In this document: positions 22,437-33,156 of the stretch, piece by piece
Layout of the letters: each line of letters starts with the position of its first letter
Position numbering within the stretch: position 1 is the stretch's first letter
NCBI GenBank assembly: GCA_963555705.1
Contig: OY743169.1
Location: forward strand, 7,750,014 to 7,814,013
Reading direction: 5' to 3'
Length of the DNA stretch: 64,000 bases
DNA from: Ligustrum vulgare
Lineage: Eukaryota > Streptophyta > Magnoliopsida > Lamiales > Oleaceae
Made by a program: the position numbers and the translations under genes
Notes under the pieces: model-generated
Told to the model about the DNA's origin: nothing
Database searches by the model: none
Seen by the model: the letters and a program-made list of their open reading frames with translations, nothing else

Positions 22437-23573
22437 TAGTGTTGGCAATGGAGCGGATTCGAGGCGGATCGCCCTGATTCGTATCCTCTACGACAAGTGA
22501 AAGGCCCTATCCGATCCGCCATTTTTTGGGCGGATCTCGGGGCGGGGCGGATCATGTACAGATCAGCCTGCCTGATCCGTTCCATATTTTTTTTTTTAAT
22601 TCCTGATTCTGCAAATGGAAATATGGACGATTCTATTGCTAAAAGTAAACCCCCAAAAATCAAAATTACCATAAAGAAATCAAGTACAAGGATAGAAGGA
22701 AATCTCACAAATTACTACATCAAAATCCAAGTTTGAGAAAGGAAAAACTATAAAAATGAACATAAATCAAGACAACATTCTACAAGCAAATTTCTATGTT
22801 TTTCTTTTGCACATGTCCACATCTGGAAAGCAGGTTTGGATGGCCACGAACAATTTTCTGGGCAAAGGAATATGTGAACATTTTAAATCAGGTTCATAAG
22901 GCCATGACCAACTTCTGCAGATGTTCATCATCCATGGGCTAATATAGATTCACACCTTCTGCCAACCATGGGAACAATTTCAGAAACGCAGCAAGAACTG
23001 GAACAATAATAGAAATATAGAATCTGTTATTGTTACCTAAAGGTTGACTGAATGAGTAAGCTGTGACGGTGAGTGAAGTTTTCCAGGCAGTGGATAATCG
23101 AAGTTTGGCGATGAGAATCCAGCGAGAGATAGTAGAGACGGAGGCGACAGACTGGTAGAGAAAAGTGTATAACTTGAATCTGAAAATGAAATGGCCAAAT
23201 GGGAATGTGAGGGTTTAGGTTCTGTGTTTTGATTTTGGGTTTGGGAAAACTTGGGGTTGAACTTGAAGTGGGTCGGCAGACATCAAATGCACTAAATTAA
23301 TGGGTGGTTTTATGTTTCTTTTCCTTTTGTTTTATAATAATCTTAAATCTAAATTTAAATACTAGATTTTTATACGTGATAAAAAAATAGATTTTTAAAA
23401 AAAAAAGTCGGATCACGGATCGGGGCAGATCAGATCACCCTCAATCCAAATCCGCTCCATGAATTTTCGGATCAGGGCGGATCACATAAATTTCGATCCA
23501 TTGACCAACGAATTGGGATTTTTTCGGATCGGATCGGATCAGGTCGGCGGATCGAATTTTTTTGCCATCTCTA
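22437..23573. mobile_element. hAT-type non-autonomous element, duplication ATTTTTTT
   Basis: It starts TAGTGTTGGCAAT and ends TTGCCATCTCTA, imperfect inverted copies of the common hAT tip TAGGGATGGCAAT. The 8-bp duplication ATTTTTTT stands at 22429-22436 and 23574-23581, although it is low-complexity. Both ends are packed with GGATC/GATCC words (for example 'cggatcggatcggatc' near 23525), probable subterminal transposase sites. The middle encodes nothing recognisable. It sits inside the Helitron at 19603-23803. Confidence 0.85.
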
Positions 23574-23803
23574 ATTTTTTTTCATATTTAATCCCCCCCC
23601 CCCCCCACCACTTTGTTTTGACATGTGAATGTGTGGATTCTACATATTTCACTTTGATTTCAAATGCAAGTTTCTTAATATATATCCTTTCATTTAATTT
23701 TTTATATCCTTCCATTTAATTTTTTATCTTCTAGAATATTGAATCAACTTTTATACCATGCTATTAAATACTCCATTAAAATAATGCACGTGCATCTCAC
23801 TAG

Positions 23804-24327
23804 TAATATTATAAAGGAAGCTAAACAAGGTACCCAATGTAAATTTTTATTTTTACAAACTCTCTATTTACATCAAATCTCAGTCTTTATTCTCTTCACA
23901 TACAGAAATTTGAAGAATATATTTACTTTTTTCTCAAATCAGAAGACGATTATGGAGAAGATTCTCTAGCATCTTCTTTGTGCTGGTCAGCTAGTCGAGT
24001 TATCACCACGTTGAAGTTGCACAAAATCAATCGGCATCACGCCTTTATTTGGATCTAGACCACATTTCCATCAAAGAAAATGATAGGATATGATAGGATA
24101 AATAAGTGAAATTATCGCTTTCGATAGTCTAAACTGAGAAGAGAAAATGAATCAAGAAGATAAAACGACTCGAAATATATATGAGGCTGAGGATCACTTT
24201 TGGATCACCTTATCGTGCAACTGTGCAAGTATCAGAATTGGAAGGCCCACATACCCAATAATCCCATAATAAAGCCCAGAAACATGCATTAAGTTTAGGA
24301 CTCTGTTTGTGTTTTATAAACCATTCA
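23804..24327. other. Intergenic, no gene seen
   Basis: AT-rich DNA between the Helitron and the next element. Short frames only, no motif. Confidence 0.5.
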
Positions 24328-24529
24328 TTTTTTAAAGGGAAAAGTACATAATTATACAACTAAAACTTTCACTTTTTAAACATAACAAATTTAATTTTTT
24401 TTTGTAAAAATCAGGTCTTAATATGTTAATTAATTAATACAATATTATAATAATTATAATGAGTTGACAAAGAAATGTATAATATTAAATAATAAAATAA
24501 AAACAATATCTAATCCACAACCACTCCAT

Positions 24530-26530
24530 CTCAATCTAACTCTCCACCCACCCCACCCCGACACCCACCCCACACACCCCACTGGAACCCACCCCACCCA
24601 TCCACCCACCCACCCCATAAAATAACTTTTTTCCTTATACTTTTCCACACTCACCCCCACCCCCAACACCACCTTACCCACCCCACCCAACACTCCTCCC
24701 CAACCCCACCCACCCACGCACCCAACCACCCCGCCACCACTCACTCACTCACCCACCAACCCCACCCCACCACACCACAAGAATGATGTTACTTCTATTT
24801 TTTTCTCCCCCCACCCACCCACTAGTCCCATCCCATCACACCCACCCACCCACCCCTCCATCCCAACTCAACCCCGCACTCACCCCACCCCGGCAAAACC
24901 CACCCCCACCCCACCCCACCTCAACTCAATAAATGAATTTTTTCCTTCTACTTTTTCACACTCACCCCCACCCCCGACACCAACTTATCCACCCCACCCC
25001 ATCGCACCCCTCCCCAACCCCACCCACCCCCACTCACACACCCCACCTCAAATCAATAAATGAATTTTTTTCCTTCTACTTTTCACACTCACCCCCACCC
25101 CCGACACCAACTTATCCACCCCACCCCTCCCCTCCCTAATCCCAACCCAACCCAACCCACCCCACCCCCCACTCACCCACCCACCCCCACCAAACCACAC
25201 CACAAAAATAATTTTACTTCTATTTTTTCTCATCTCAGACACCCACACACCCTCCCATCCCACCCCACCCCACTGCTCCCCAAACCCAACCCACCCACCC
25301 CTAGTCCCACCCCACCCTATCCCACCCCCACTTCACTCAAAATGATTTTTTTCTACTACTTTTCCACAACTCGCCTAGACCCTACCATATCCTATCCCAA
25401 CCCCACCCACCCCACCCAATATTAATTTTTTTGCACTAATTTTCGACTCCCCCATCAGCCTTGCCCCAGACCCTACCCCAACCCACCTCACCAAAAATGA
25501 TTTTTTTTTACTACTTTTTCACGACTCACCCAGACCCTAACCCCCACCCCACCTGCACCCACCCAAAAAAATGATTTTATTTCCTTCAACTTTTCCACAC
25601 TACCCCCACCCCACTACAAGCCACACCCCGACCCCACACCACCCCACCCCTAACATACCCCACCCCAAAAATAAGATTTTTTTCTCTCGATGTTTTCCTA
25701 CACTTCCCCACCCCACCCCACCCCCACTCGACCCTACCCCGCCTCACCGCAAACTAACAAATTGATCTCACCCCAGTCATAGACCCCCGAAAACACCCCA
25801 CCCACCCGCCCACCCCCAACCAAAAAATGATTTTTTTTCTACTATTCCACCCACCCGACACCACCCTACTCATCTCACCCCACCCCAAAAATGATTTTTT
25901 TTCCTTCTACTTTTCCACACCCCCAACCCCGACACCACCTTGCCCACCCTATCCCACCCCACCCCACCCCACCCACAAAAATGAGTTTTTTTATCTCTCG
26001 ATGTTTTCCCACCCCACCCACCCCACCCAGACCCTATCCCCACCACTCACCCCACCTAAATGATTTTTTCTTCTAATTTTCCACATCCACACTCCTCTGA
26101 CCCTATCTGCCACCCACACAACCAATCACCCCACTCCACCCAAAAATTCTTATACTTTTTCACACCCCACCCAGACCCTACATTTGCACCCACCCCACCC
26201 CACCTTACCCACCCATACCTTTCCTACTAACCTCCCCCCCCCCCCACAAACATGATTTTTTTCTTCAATTTTCCACACCCTCACCCACCTCGCTCCAAAC
26301 CCTACCCCACCATCCACCCCGCCCAACCAACGGACCCCACCCAAAAATAATTTTTTTCTACTTTTTCACACCTGTCCCGACCCTACACCCGTCACCACCA
26401 ACCCCACCCCACCCAAAAATAATTTTTCTTCTTCTGATTTTTCACACACCGCCCCTACCCCGCCACCTACCCCACCCGAAAATAATTTTTTTTCCCTCTA
26501 TGTTTTCCCACCCCCACCTCACCCAACTCC
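24530..26530 (+). repeat. C-rich minisatellite, about 19 degenerate units
   Basis: Blocks of CCCCACCC-type sequence alternate with an AT-rich spacer of the form 'aatgattttttt' plus 'cttctacttttccacac'. The spacer recurs about every 75-130 bp, about 19 times. The plus strand has very little G over 2 kb, so the minus strand is a long series of GGGTGGGG tracts. Proline/histidine-rich open frames on this strand are produced by the repeat, not genes. Confidence 0.92.
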
Positions 26531-27395
26531 CAGAGTCACAATTGGTCACACAAAGTTACATTTCAGTCACAAATCACAATTGCAAATTTCACCGTAACCC
26601 CACCTCACCATACCCCTTCCCCACCCCATCCAACTCTACCCTCATATGCAAAGTCACATTTGATTACACAAAGTCACAATTGGCCACACAAAGTTACAAT
26701 TTAGTCAAAATTACGAATTTAGTTCGATCACAGTTACAAATTTAGTTGCAAAATTCACCCAACCCGCAAGTCAAATTTGGTCATACAAAGTCATATTTTG
26801 ATCACACAAGGTCAAACGAGGTCACAGTTAAGTCACAATTGGTCACACAGCGTCACAATTCGGTCACAATTACAAATTTAATTGTAAAATTCACCACACC
26901 TACCTCACCCCACATGCGAAGTCACAACTGATCACACAAAGTCACAGTTGGTCACACAATGTCACAATTCAGTCAAAATTACAAATTTAGTTGTAAAACC
27001 CAACCCAACCCCCAAAGTCACACTTGATCACACAAGGTCACAGTTCAGTCATACAAAGTCACAGTTGGTCACATAAGGTCACAATTGGCCACACAAAGTC
27101 ACAGTTTGGTCACACAAGGAAACAGTTCGCTCGGACAAAGTCACAGTCTAGTCACACAAGGTCACAGTTCGCTTACATAAAGTCATAGTTCGATCACACG
27201 AGGTTACAGTTCGATTGTCACAATTACCTAATAATTGGTCACATTTCATACTCGTTACAAGTACACGGTCACGCATATTCGACATTTTGGTCACAATTAC
27301 CTAATAATTAGTCACAATCACTATTCAAAGTCGCAATTAATCAATATCTTTGATCACAATTACTTAATAATTGGTCACACGCTATTCAAGTAACC
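26530..27395 (+). repeat. GTCACA word array in E1
   Basis: Variants of 'ggtcacacaaagtcacaatt' recur dozens of times with spacing of about 15-20 bases. Some units differ at one or two bases. Similar arrays, with their own local variants, occur in E2 (about 38930-39530) and E3 (about 52905-53880). Confidence 0.9.
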
Positions 27396-28512
27396 CACCC
27401 ACACCCCACCCCACCCCACCCCACCCTAAATGCCCAACCCTTTCCAAGGTCCAAAATAGTGTCCTTCCCTGCAATACCAGTATACCACCGTCACGCCACT
27501 ATCGTCGGTGATGCCACTGCCGCCGATGATACCACTACCACCACCACCATCACCATCACCATCACCATCACTTTCACCACCACACACCGCACCACCATAC
27601 CACCAGACACCACCACACCATCGGATAACACTGCACCACCACCATCGCCGCACCGTCCACACAATCACTACCTATTACGGTAGGCACGACACCCACAAAC
27701 CTGTCACTCACCACCGCACACCTCCGTTGCACATATCACAAAAGTTATCTCCGTCGCTCACCATCGCACACATCGCGAACCTGCACAACACCATTGAAGA
27801 TCACCTACTGCATACTGCCGAAATCGCCTCATACAACACAAAACTTGACCTGATTTCTTCACGCTGTAGGTGACTGGAGTGGATTTTCTCGCTCCTTCGT
27901 TGCTAGCTGCTTTATTGGAGATGCCATTACTGTAGCGAAATCGAACCTGTTCTTTATTGGAGCTGCCATTGTTGCAGCGAAATTGCACACCTGCAGGGGT
28001 GATCTCGCTCCTAGAGGATGCTGCCAGCGAGATCGCCGCTGCTACACCTCGAAGTCGGTGATGTCGTCGCCATGTCTCCGATCGTTTGGGTGGAAGATGT
28101 CGCCAGTCAGGGTCAACAGGAATTCTCGTTTGGTCTGGGAGAGAGAGAGAGAGTGGGTCTTTGGGTTTTGATTCTTAATTAATATTAAAATACTTAATTA
28201 ATTAATGTTAATTGATTGGATAATAGCACCTGATTTTTAAAAATGTAATATTCATCATCTTGTTATTACAAAGTGATCTTTAAAGGTAGGTTTTCATGTA
28301 ATTTTCCCTTTTTTAAAATGGACCTTGCTATTTGTACAAACAAACTATACAAACAGTTGTACAAATAGTTAAAAGACAGAATTTTTGAATGTTTAATTAC
28401 TATGTTATCCTTTTGGTTATAACTCCTTTAGTTTTCTGATGTTATGTCTATATCTCTTTTATTGTTTACATAAAATGCGTAATATATACTATTATATGTT
28501 AAAGTTTCTTCT

Positions 28513-28761
28513 TCAATAATTATATTTAATTCTTCTATTTTTTTTCTCTAGATCACTAATTATTCTTCCTTTATTTACTATAATTCTAGTAAATTGTGAA
28601 AAATCTGTAAATGAGGGTTCTTTTATTGCGTAGTCTAATAAATTATAAAATCTTCCTAAATCCTCTCTTATAATTTCTAATTGTTTAATTGTTTCTTCTC
28701 TTAAGTACTTAAAATCGTTTACTTCTGAATGATTTAATTCTATTAAATGTTCTGAATTCAT
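28513..28761 (-). CDS. Small ORF in the viral leader region (82 aa), unknown
   Basis: A charged, helix-prone protein starting MNSEHLIELNHSEVNDFKYL, with many Glu, Lys and Asn. It lies downstream of the TATA and poly(A) signals on the viral strand, so in a circular genome it would sit in the long leader. It has no domain I recognise. Codon use is like that of the viral ORFs. It may be a leader ORF or chance. Confidence 0.4.
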   Translation of the reverse strand: MNSEHLIELNHSEVNDFKYLREETIKQLEIIREDLGRFYNLLDYAIKEPSFTDFSQFTRIIVNKGRIISDLEKKNRRIKYNY

Positions 28762-29640
28762 AAATTATAAAACTAAATATTTATATTTAAGCTATTAATT
28801 CAAATCCTCTTCAAATAGTTAGTTCTTGGAATAGTAAAAACAAATTTTCAACATATGTAAAAACATGCAAGAGATATCATAAGCAAAATGATAAATTTAA
28901 GACTATGATAACAATACTTGGATAATATCAATAATAAAAAAGACGATATATAATACACCATAAATAATTAACAATACTTCTTTCTATCTATGGGTCCACA
29001 CGCTTCTTTGTAAATCTGATTTTAAAAGATTTTTGACCAAATACTCTTCAGTTATTTATCTAAGTATTAAACACCTCTTCAGAGGAGATCTTTGCTGCTC
29101 AAAAGACTTACGCATTAATGGATGCTCGAAAGACTTACTTCAATACTTTCTGTTTAACACTTAAACAAACACTTCAAAGAGGTTTAGCACAATTCAGTTT
29201 CGTTTCCTACCTCTGAATGTACTCTTTTAACAAAAGTTTTATAAAGAACAAACTTATGGACTCATAAATAAATAGAGTATTACTCACTATTTTATGGCTT
29301 CATATATATATCTACGTGAAGTTTAATTGCTCATACCTTCTGCTAATTGTTTCTGGATTGGTTTGATAAAAGAAAATTTTGAACTAGGAATGAAAAGAAA
29401 GACAATAGATAGAGAGAATATAGATTTTTATTGCTGAAAACCAATATGATTTTTGGATGTTTACAATGAGGAGAGACTCCTCCTTTTATAGTTGGTAAAA
29501 GTAAAGTTGGGAAACAAGATAATATTCCCTATCTTTTTCATACTTGGCTAAGAATTAAAGTAGCTAAAGTTACAATAATTTATACTGCTTTTCTAAAGTT
29601 TCACATGGGTCTGGACCCTCATGCCTTGAATAATTCATGT
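28762..29640 (-). promoter_or_regulatory. Viral intergenic region with pregenomic promoter
   Basis: On the minus strand, CTATAAAAGGAGG (about 29491-29479) is a good TATA box, placed after the last large ORF as in other caulimovirids. AATAAA on the minus strand at 29432-29427 lies shortly downstream and could be the poly(A) signal that is bypassed on the first pass to give terminal redundancy. The remainder to 28762 has no long frame and would be leader. All assignments are by position and motif only. Confidence 0.65.
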
Positions 29641-30744
29641 TCAGACAAGGTAGGCTTCATCTTCATTGTAGTTGAGTAGGTCCCCACAATTATTACACTT
29701 GTGACCCGTTTCTACCTCCATTAGTTGATGTAGATATTCATAGGCTCCTTTGCTAAGATCCAAATTGCTGATAAGTATATTCTTAGCATATTCTCTTAAT
29801 TTCCATAATTGACAATTAACTTGATTAATTCTTGCAATGCTGTAGATTAATAATTTGTCATCATTATATTCATATACCCAAACATTAGTTTGTGTAAGGG
29901 TATCCCTTAATTCTGTGTACATTACTCTAAATCCCAATGCCCTTTTTTCTGGAATAGCTTGTATCTGTTCTTCTTTGTTAAATGGTTTAATTTCTGGTTC
30001 TGAAAGAATATTTTTGCTAGTTACTCCAAGTTTTACAATATGTTCTGCCCTTAGGAATTCTTCATCAATAAATTCTGGAATGACTGAGTAAATCCTGACA
30101 TAGATCTTTTCAGCTTTGGTGATTCCAAATAATGTTTTAACTACTGCCTTGATAGAATTAGGTAATAATGATATTTCTCTCATATCCTTGTTAGGGTAGA
30201 TGCACTGAATAAGTCCTTGGTCAAACAGTCCCCTAACTGTTCTTGGTTCTGCTCCTGGAAAAATAATTGCTTTATTGATTTTTTGATGGCTAATTGTCCT
30301 TAGCCATTCTCCTTCTTTTGTCCTCTTGTTTAGGCACTCCACATACTTCAAGAATGTTTCTAGTTTCTTCATAACTTTCTCCTTTTCTGATAGTTCCTTT
30401 GTTACAACTGCTGGTTTCTTCACAGCTTCTAAAAAAGTTTCTTTAGATGGTTCAATAGTTTTGCTAATAGCTTTGGAAGATGAACTTCCAATAATTGATA
30501 CATTAGATACTTCTTCCTCCATATGAAGTCCTACAGATAATTTCTTCACTGGAGAGGATTGAGATCCTCCTTTGTACATTTCCTCAAGAGAATTAACCCT
30601 TGACTTGTAAAAGGCTAGTTCACTATTAATTTGTAAAATCTGCGCCATGCAAGTATTCACATTGTTGAATAGATTTGAATAGCTAATATTCATTTGACCC
30701 ATGACCAAGTTAATTTCTTCTACTTTTTTAAGTATGTCTTCCAT
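29641..30744 (-). CDS. Transactivator-like protein of the endogenous virus (ORF4-like), intact frame
   Basis: An uninterrupted frame of 367 codons from the ATG at 30744 (MEDILKKVEEINLVMGQMN). An in-frame ATG exists at 30807, but 30744 sits at the end of the RNase H frame with a short overlap, the expected arrangement. The N-terminal 60 residues are coiled-coil-like. The middle is Ser/Lys-rich. Residues about 150-300 contain KAIIFPGAEPRTVRGLFDQG, which suits the viroplasmin/transactivator region (cutting or translation-reinitiation factor of caulimovirids). The C-terminus has HKCNNCGDLLNYNED, a CX2C pair. It is the only large viral ORF here without a stop. Assignment rests on position and general character. 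Confidence 0.65.
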   Translation of the reverse strand: MEDILKKVEEINLVMGQMNISYSNLFNNVNTCMAQILQINSELAFYKSRVNSLEEMYKGGSQSSPVKKLSVGLHMEEEVSNVSIIGSSSSKAISKTIEPSKETFLEAVKKPAVVTKELSEKEKVMKKLETFLKYVECLNKRTKEGEWLRTISHQKINKAIIFPGAEPRTVRGLFDQGLIQCIYPNKDMREISLLPNSIKAVVKTLFGITKAEKIYVRIYSVIPEFIDEEFLRAEHIVKLGVTSKNILSEPEIKPFNKEEQIQAIPEKRALGFRVMYTELRDTLTQTNVWVYEYNDDKLLIYSIARINQVNCQLWKLREYAKNILISNLDLSKGAYEYLHQLMEVETGHKCNNCGDLLNYNEDEAYLV

Positions 30745-31734
30745 GTCTTGATAAATAATCTGCAATAACATTGTCAGTACCCTTGATATGAATAATTTCA
30801 AAATCATAATGGCTAAGTTCTAATTGCCATCTAATTAACCTTTTATTTGCAATAGTTTGATCAATTTCTTTAGTTAACCAATATTTGACTTGTGTATTAT
30901 CAGTTCTAATTTTGAATTTTGTAGTAACAATAAATAATTCAAACTTTTTAATAGCAAATTTTACAGCTAATAATTCTTTTTCATTTATATGATAATTAGT
31001 TTGAGTTTGGGTAAAACTGCCACTAGTGTATTGTGCAGTGTTCTAAAATGCGCGAAAATGCGCCGCCTAGGCGCGCCTAGGCGCGATGCGTGACCAAAAC
31101 GCGTCGAATAAGTGGTATGCGCGTAAAAATGCGGTCAACGATTTTTTTTGACCGCCTAGGCGCCGCCTAATGCGGTTCTTTTTTTTTTTTTTTTTTTTTT
31201 TTAAGGGTAAAAAATCTATTTTTTTTATATAAAAATATATTTAATGTCTTAAAATAATTAAAATAATATTAAAAATACAAAACGCATTATGACGCTTATT
31301 CTTCGCATTGACACGCCTAAACTTGTGATTCTTGATTCTCGACCTCGACGCATCGCAACGCATTACGCATTTTAGAACACTGGTATTGTGCAATCCTTTC
31401 TTCATCCTCATTTGGATAAATATATTTAAGCACTGCTCCCCCATGCTGTTTCGCATGCATCAGTTTCTATAATCCAATCACATTCTTTTTTAGGTAATTC
31501 TAATTCTGATAAATCTTTACAAAGGTCTTTAATTTTTTGTATTTCTTCTTCTTCGTCTTTAGACCATGGTGTCCATCTAATTTTTCCTTTTAGTCTTTTT
31601 TGTAATGGGATTAAATGTTTTGCTAAGTTAGGTACATATTTCCTAGTCTGATTTACAAGTCCTAAAAAGCTTTGTAATTGTGTTTTATCTTTGATATGAT
31701 TGTCAAATTCTTGTATTTTTGTACCTATATGTTT
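30735..31734 (-). pseudogene. Viral RNase H, split by a hAT MITE
   Basis: The frame after the RT stop encodes a connection segment (LQSFLGLVNQTRKYVPNLA), then DWIIETDACETAWGSS with the first catalytic Asp. It is cut at 31382 by a 347-bp MITE. Beyond the MITE come HINEKELLAVKFAI (catalytic Glu), KIRTDNTQVKYWL (second Asp) and IKGTDNVIADYLSR (last Asp). All catalytic residues are thus recognisable, but the insertion and stops prevent function. RNase H removes RNA from the RNA-DNA hybrid during reverse transcription. The frame ends just past the start of the transactivator-like ORF. Confidence 0.88.
31036..31382. mobile_element. hAT-type MITE, 347 bp, duplication GTATTGTG
   Basis: The TIRs are CAGTGTTCTAAAATGCG at the left and its inverse at the right. 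The 8-bp duplication GTATTGTG lies at 31028-31035 and 31383-31390. The interior carries 'cgcctaggcgc' motifs and a long T-run. It is closely similar to the copy at 35935-36250. It disrupts the viral RNase H. Confidence 0.93.
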
Positions 31735-32412
31735 TTAGAGTTTTATTCCTTCTTGGCTTATTATAGATCCCAAAAATTCTACTTTTTCTTTAGTTATCTC
31801 CATTTTTGTAGCTGATAATATAATTCCATTATTCCTTACAATATCTATAAAAATATTAAGATGTTTTAGGTGGTCTTGTCTAGTTTCAGAGTAAATAAGA
31901 ACATCATCAATATATACTGTAATAAAATGATAATAATCTTTAAATATTTTATCCATGTACCTTTGAAATTCTCCTGGACTATTTTTAAATCCAAAAGGTA
32001 ATACATTCCATTCATAAAATCCTTGTGGTACCGTAAAAGCTGTTAAATGTCTAGATTCTTCAGTTAACATAATATGATAAAATCCTGATTTGAGATCAAA
32101 TTTAGAGAAATATTTCTTTCCTCTAATTTGGTTAAATAATACATGTTGGTTTAATATTGGATATTTTAATTCTTTTGTATAAGTGTTTAACCTTTTATAA
32201 TTAATTACCATTCTAGATTTTCCTCTTTTTTGTTCTGAATGTTTTATTACAATGAAGGCTGGACTACTATGTTTACTGTTAGATTCTCTAATGAATTTCT
32301 TTTCTAACATTTCTTTTATGTGCATTTCAAATTCAGGTAATTCTTTTGGTGTATGTTTAATTGGTTTTACACTAATAATCTTAGTGTCATCTTCTAATAT
32401 AATTTCTGTCAT
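31735..32412 (-). CDS. Viral reverse transcriptase domain (fragmented pol)
   Basis: This 225-codon open stretch covers the RT palm and fingers: KHTPKELPEFEMHIKEML, SRMVINYKRLN, KYFSKFDLKSGFYHIML (first catalytic Asp), FGFKNSPGEFQRYMD and VYIDDVLIYS with the YxDD active site. It is typical of caulimovirid and Ty3 RTs. The real frame extends upstream without an ATG, and 32412 is only an internal Met. A stop (TAA) at its 3' end separates it from the RNase H segment in the same frame. RT copies the pregenomic RNA into DNA. Confidence 0.95.
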   Translation of the reverse strand: MTEIILEDDTKIISVKPIKHTPKELPEFEMHIKEMLEKKFIRESNSKHSSPAFIVIKHSEQKRGKSRMVINYKRLNTYTKELKYPILNQHVLFNQIRGKKYFSKFDLKSGFYHIMLTEESRHLTAFTVPQGFYEWNVLPFGFKNSPGEFQRYMDKIFKDYYHFITVYIDDVLIYSETRQDHLKHLNIFIDIVRNNGIILSATKMEITKEKVEFLGSIISQEGIKL

Positions 32413-33034
32413 AGGTTTATTTATGTGCCATTTTTTCCAAAGGATGATAATTTTAATAATTTTTCTGTAATATTTTTTATTATTATTTGATCAAAATGTT
32501 CTTGTACTAGATTTATTCTATTTTTATTAGGCATAAATTGTGTTGTTTGTTTTAATTTTTGTCTATCCTCACCACGCTGAGCTGCTATATGAGGTATTTT
32601 TTCTCTACAGTAAGGATCATTAATTCTTATTGCTATTGCTATATGGTGACAAGGGGTAGATAAAAGTATAACTTTTTCATCTATAGTTATTGGATAATAT
32701 TATTTTATGAAGTTATTCCCTAATAATATATCCCCTGGATATCATCAAATTGATATACATAAGGTATTTGTAATTCATATTTTCCTATTTGTATTTTAAC
32801 ATTCCTTACTACTTTAGTTATTAGGTTTGTGCTTCCATCAAATCCTGCAAGTATTACTTTTTCTTCATTATCTTTTTTATTACTCCACATTTCTGGGGGT
32901 AATACATTTTCTTTAAATAAACAGGGTGATGCTCCTGTATCAAACAATGCATGATAATTTCTGCTAAGATATCCATTGTAATTCATTTTGGTTAGTATAT
33001 AAATATGTTCTCTTCCTCCTTGTATTTTATTCAT
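32413..33034 (-). pseudogene. Viral aspartic protease at the start of pol
   Basis: From the ATG at 33034 a retropepsin domain follows, with the active-site motif HALFDTGASPCLFKENVL and an ILLGNNF-type C-terminal motif. The latter is reached only after a frame change near 32740-32750, just after QFDDIQG. Between protease and RT lies a poorly conserved linker with stops. The protease would cut the viral polyproteins. It is the second of two successive retropepsin-like domains; the first lies at 33035-33460. Confidence 0.85.
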
Positions 33035-33156
33035 AATAACCTTGGTATAACTAGATTCTCATTTTGTATTGTTAATAGCATTCTATCATCTTTTATGTAA
33101 TATGATTTTACTTGCTCTAAGAAGTCTGTTCCTAATAGTAATTTCGTATTTACCTT

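Larger units (their letters stand above)
19603..23803 (+). mobile_element. Helitron (plus strand) carrying captured gene fragments
   Basis: The 5' end is A|TCTCTATATCCCTATATATT at 19603. The 3' end is the palindrome ATGCACGTGCAT, then CTCACTAG|T at 23803. Both TC...CTAG ends and insertion between A (19602) and T (23804) fit. It has no Rep/helicase. It carries exon-intron pieces of at least one host gene (a GSK3/SHAGGY kinase) and other exon-like blocks, and a hAT MITE (22437-23573) inserted later. Its orientation is opposite to the Helitrons at 3861-15335. Confidence 0.82.
24337..28308. mobile_element. Non-autonomous MULE-like element E1, 3972 bp, duplication TTTTTTAAA
   Basis: The left end GGGAAAAGTACAT and right end ATGTAATTTTCCC are inverse copies. 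Similarity continues inward for about 100 bp to the shared word 'aaaaatcaggt'. A perfect 9-bp duplication, TTTTTTAAA, lies at 24328-24336 and 28309-28317; 9 bp is the usual MULE size. Inside, left to right: a 2-kb C-rich minisatellite, an 850-bp GTCACA word array, a CACC-rich block and a GC-richer leader-like block with a (GA)n run (about 27880-28170). There is no transposase. Relatives lie at 37989-39985 and about 52440-55542. Confidence 0.82.

Noticed and set aside
24933..26344. Several Pro/His-rich plus-strand and Gly/Val/Trp-rich minus-strand open frames
   Set aside because: They are produced by the C-rich minisatellite; no stable frame across units and no start context.
26530..27395. GTCACA array as a CRISPR array
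   Set aside because: Units are short, degenerate and without distinct spacers, and the DNA is a plant nuclear genome.
27758..27988. 76-codon minus-strand frame in E1 as a host gene
   Set aside because: Low complexity, not kept in E2 or E3 at the equivalent place, and no domain recognised.
31241..31456. Open frame with Arg/Asn-rich protein, repeated near 36109
   Set aside because: It lies in the two copies of the hAT MITE and ends at their boundaries.
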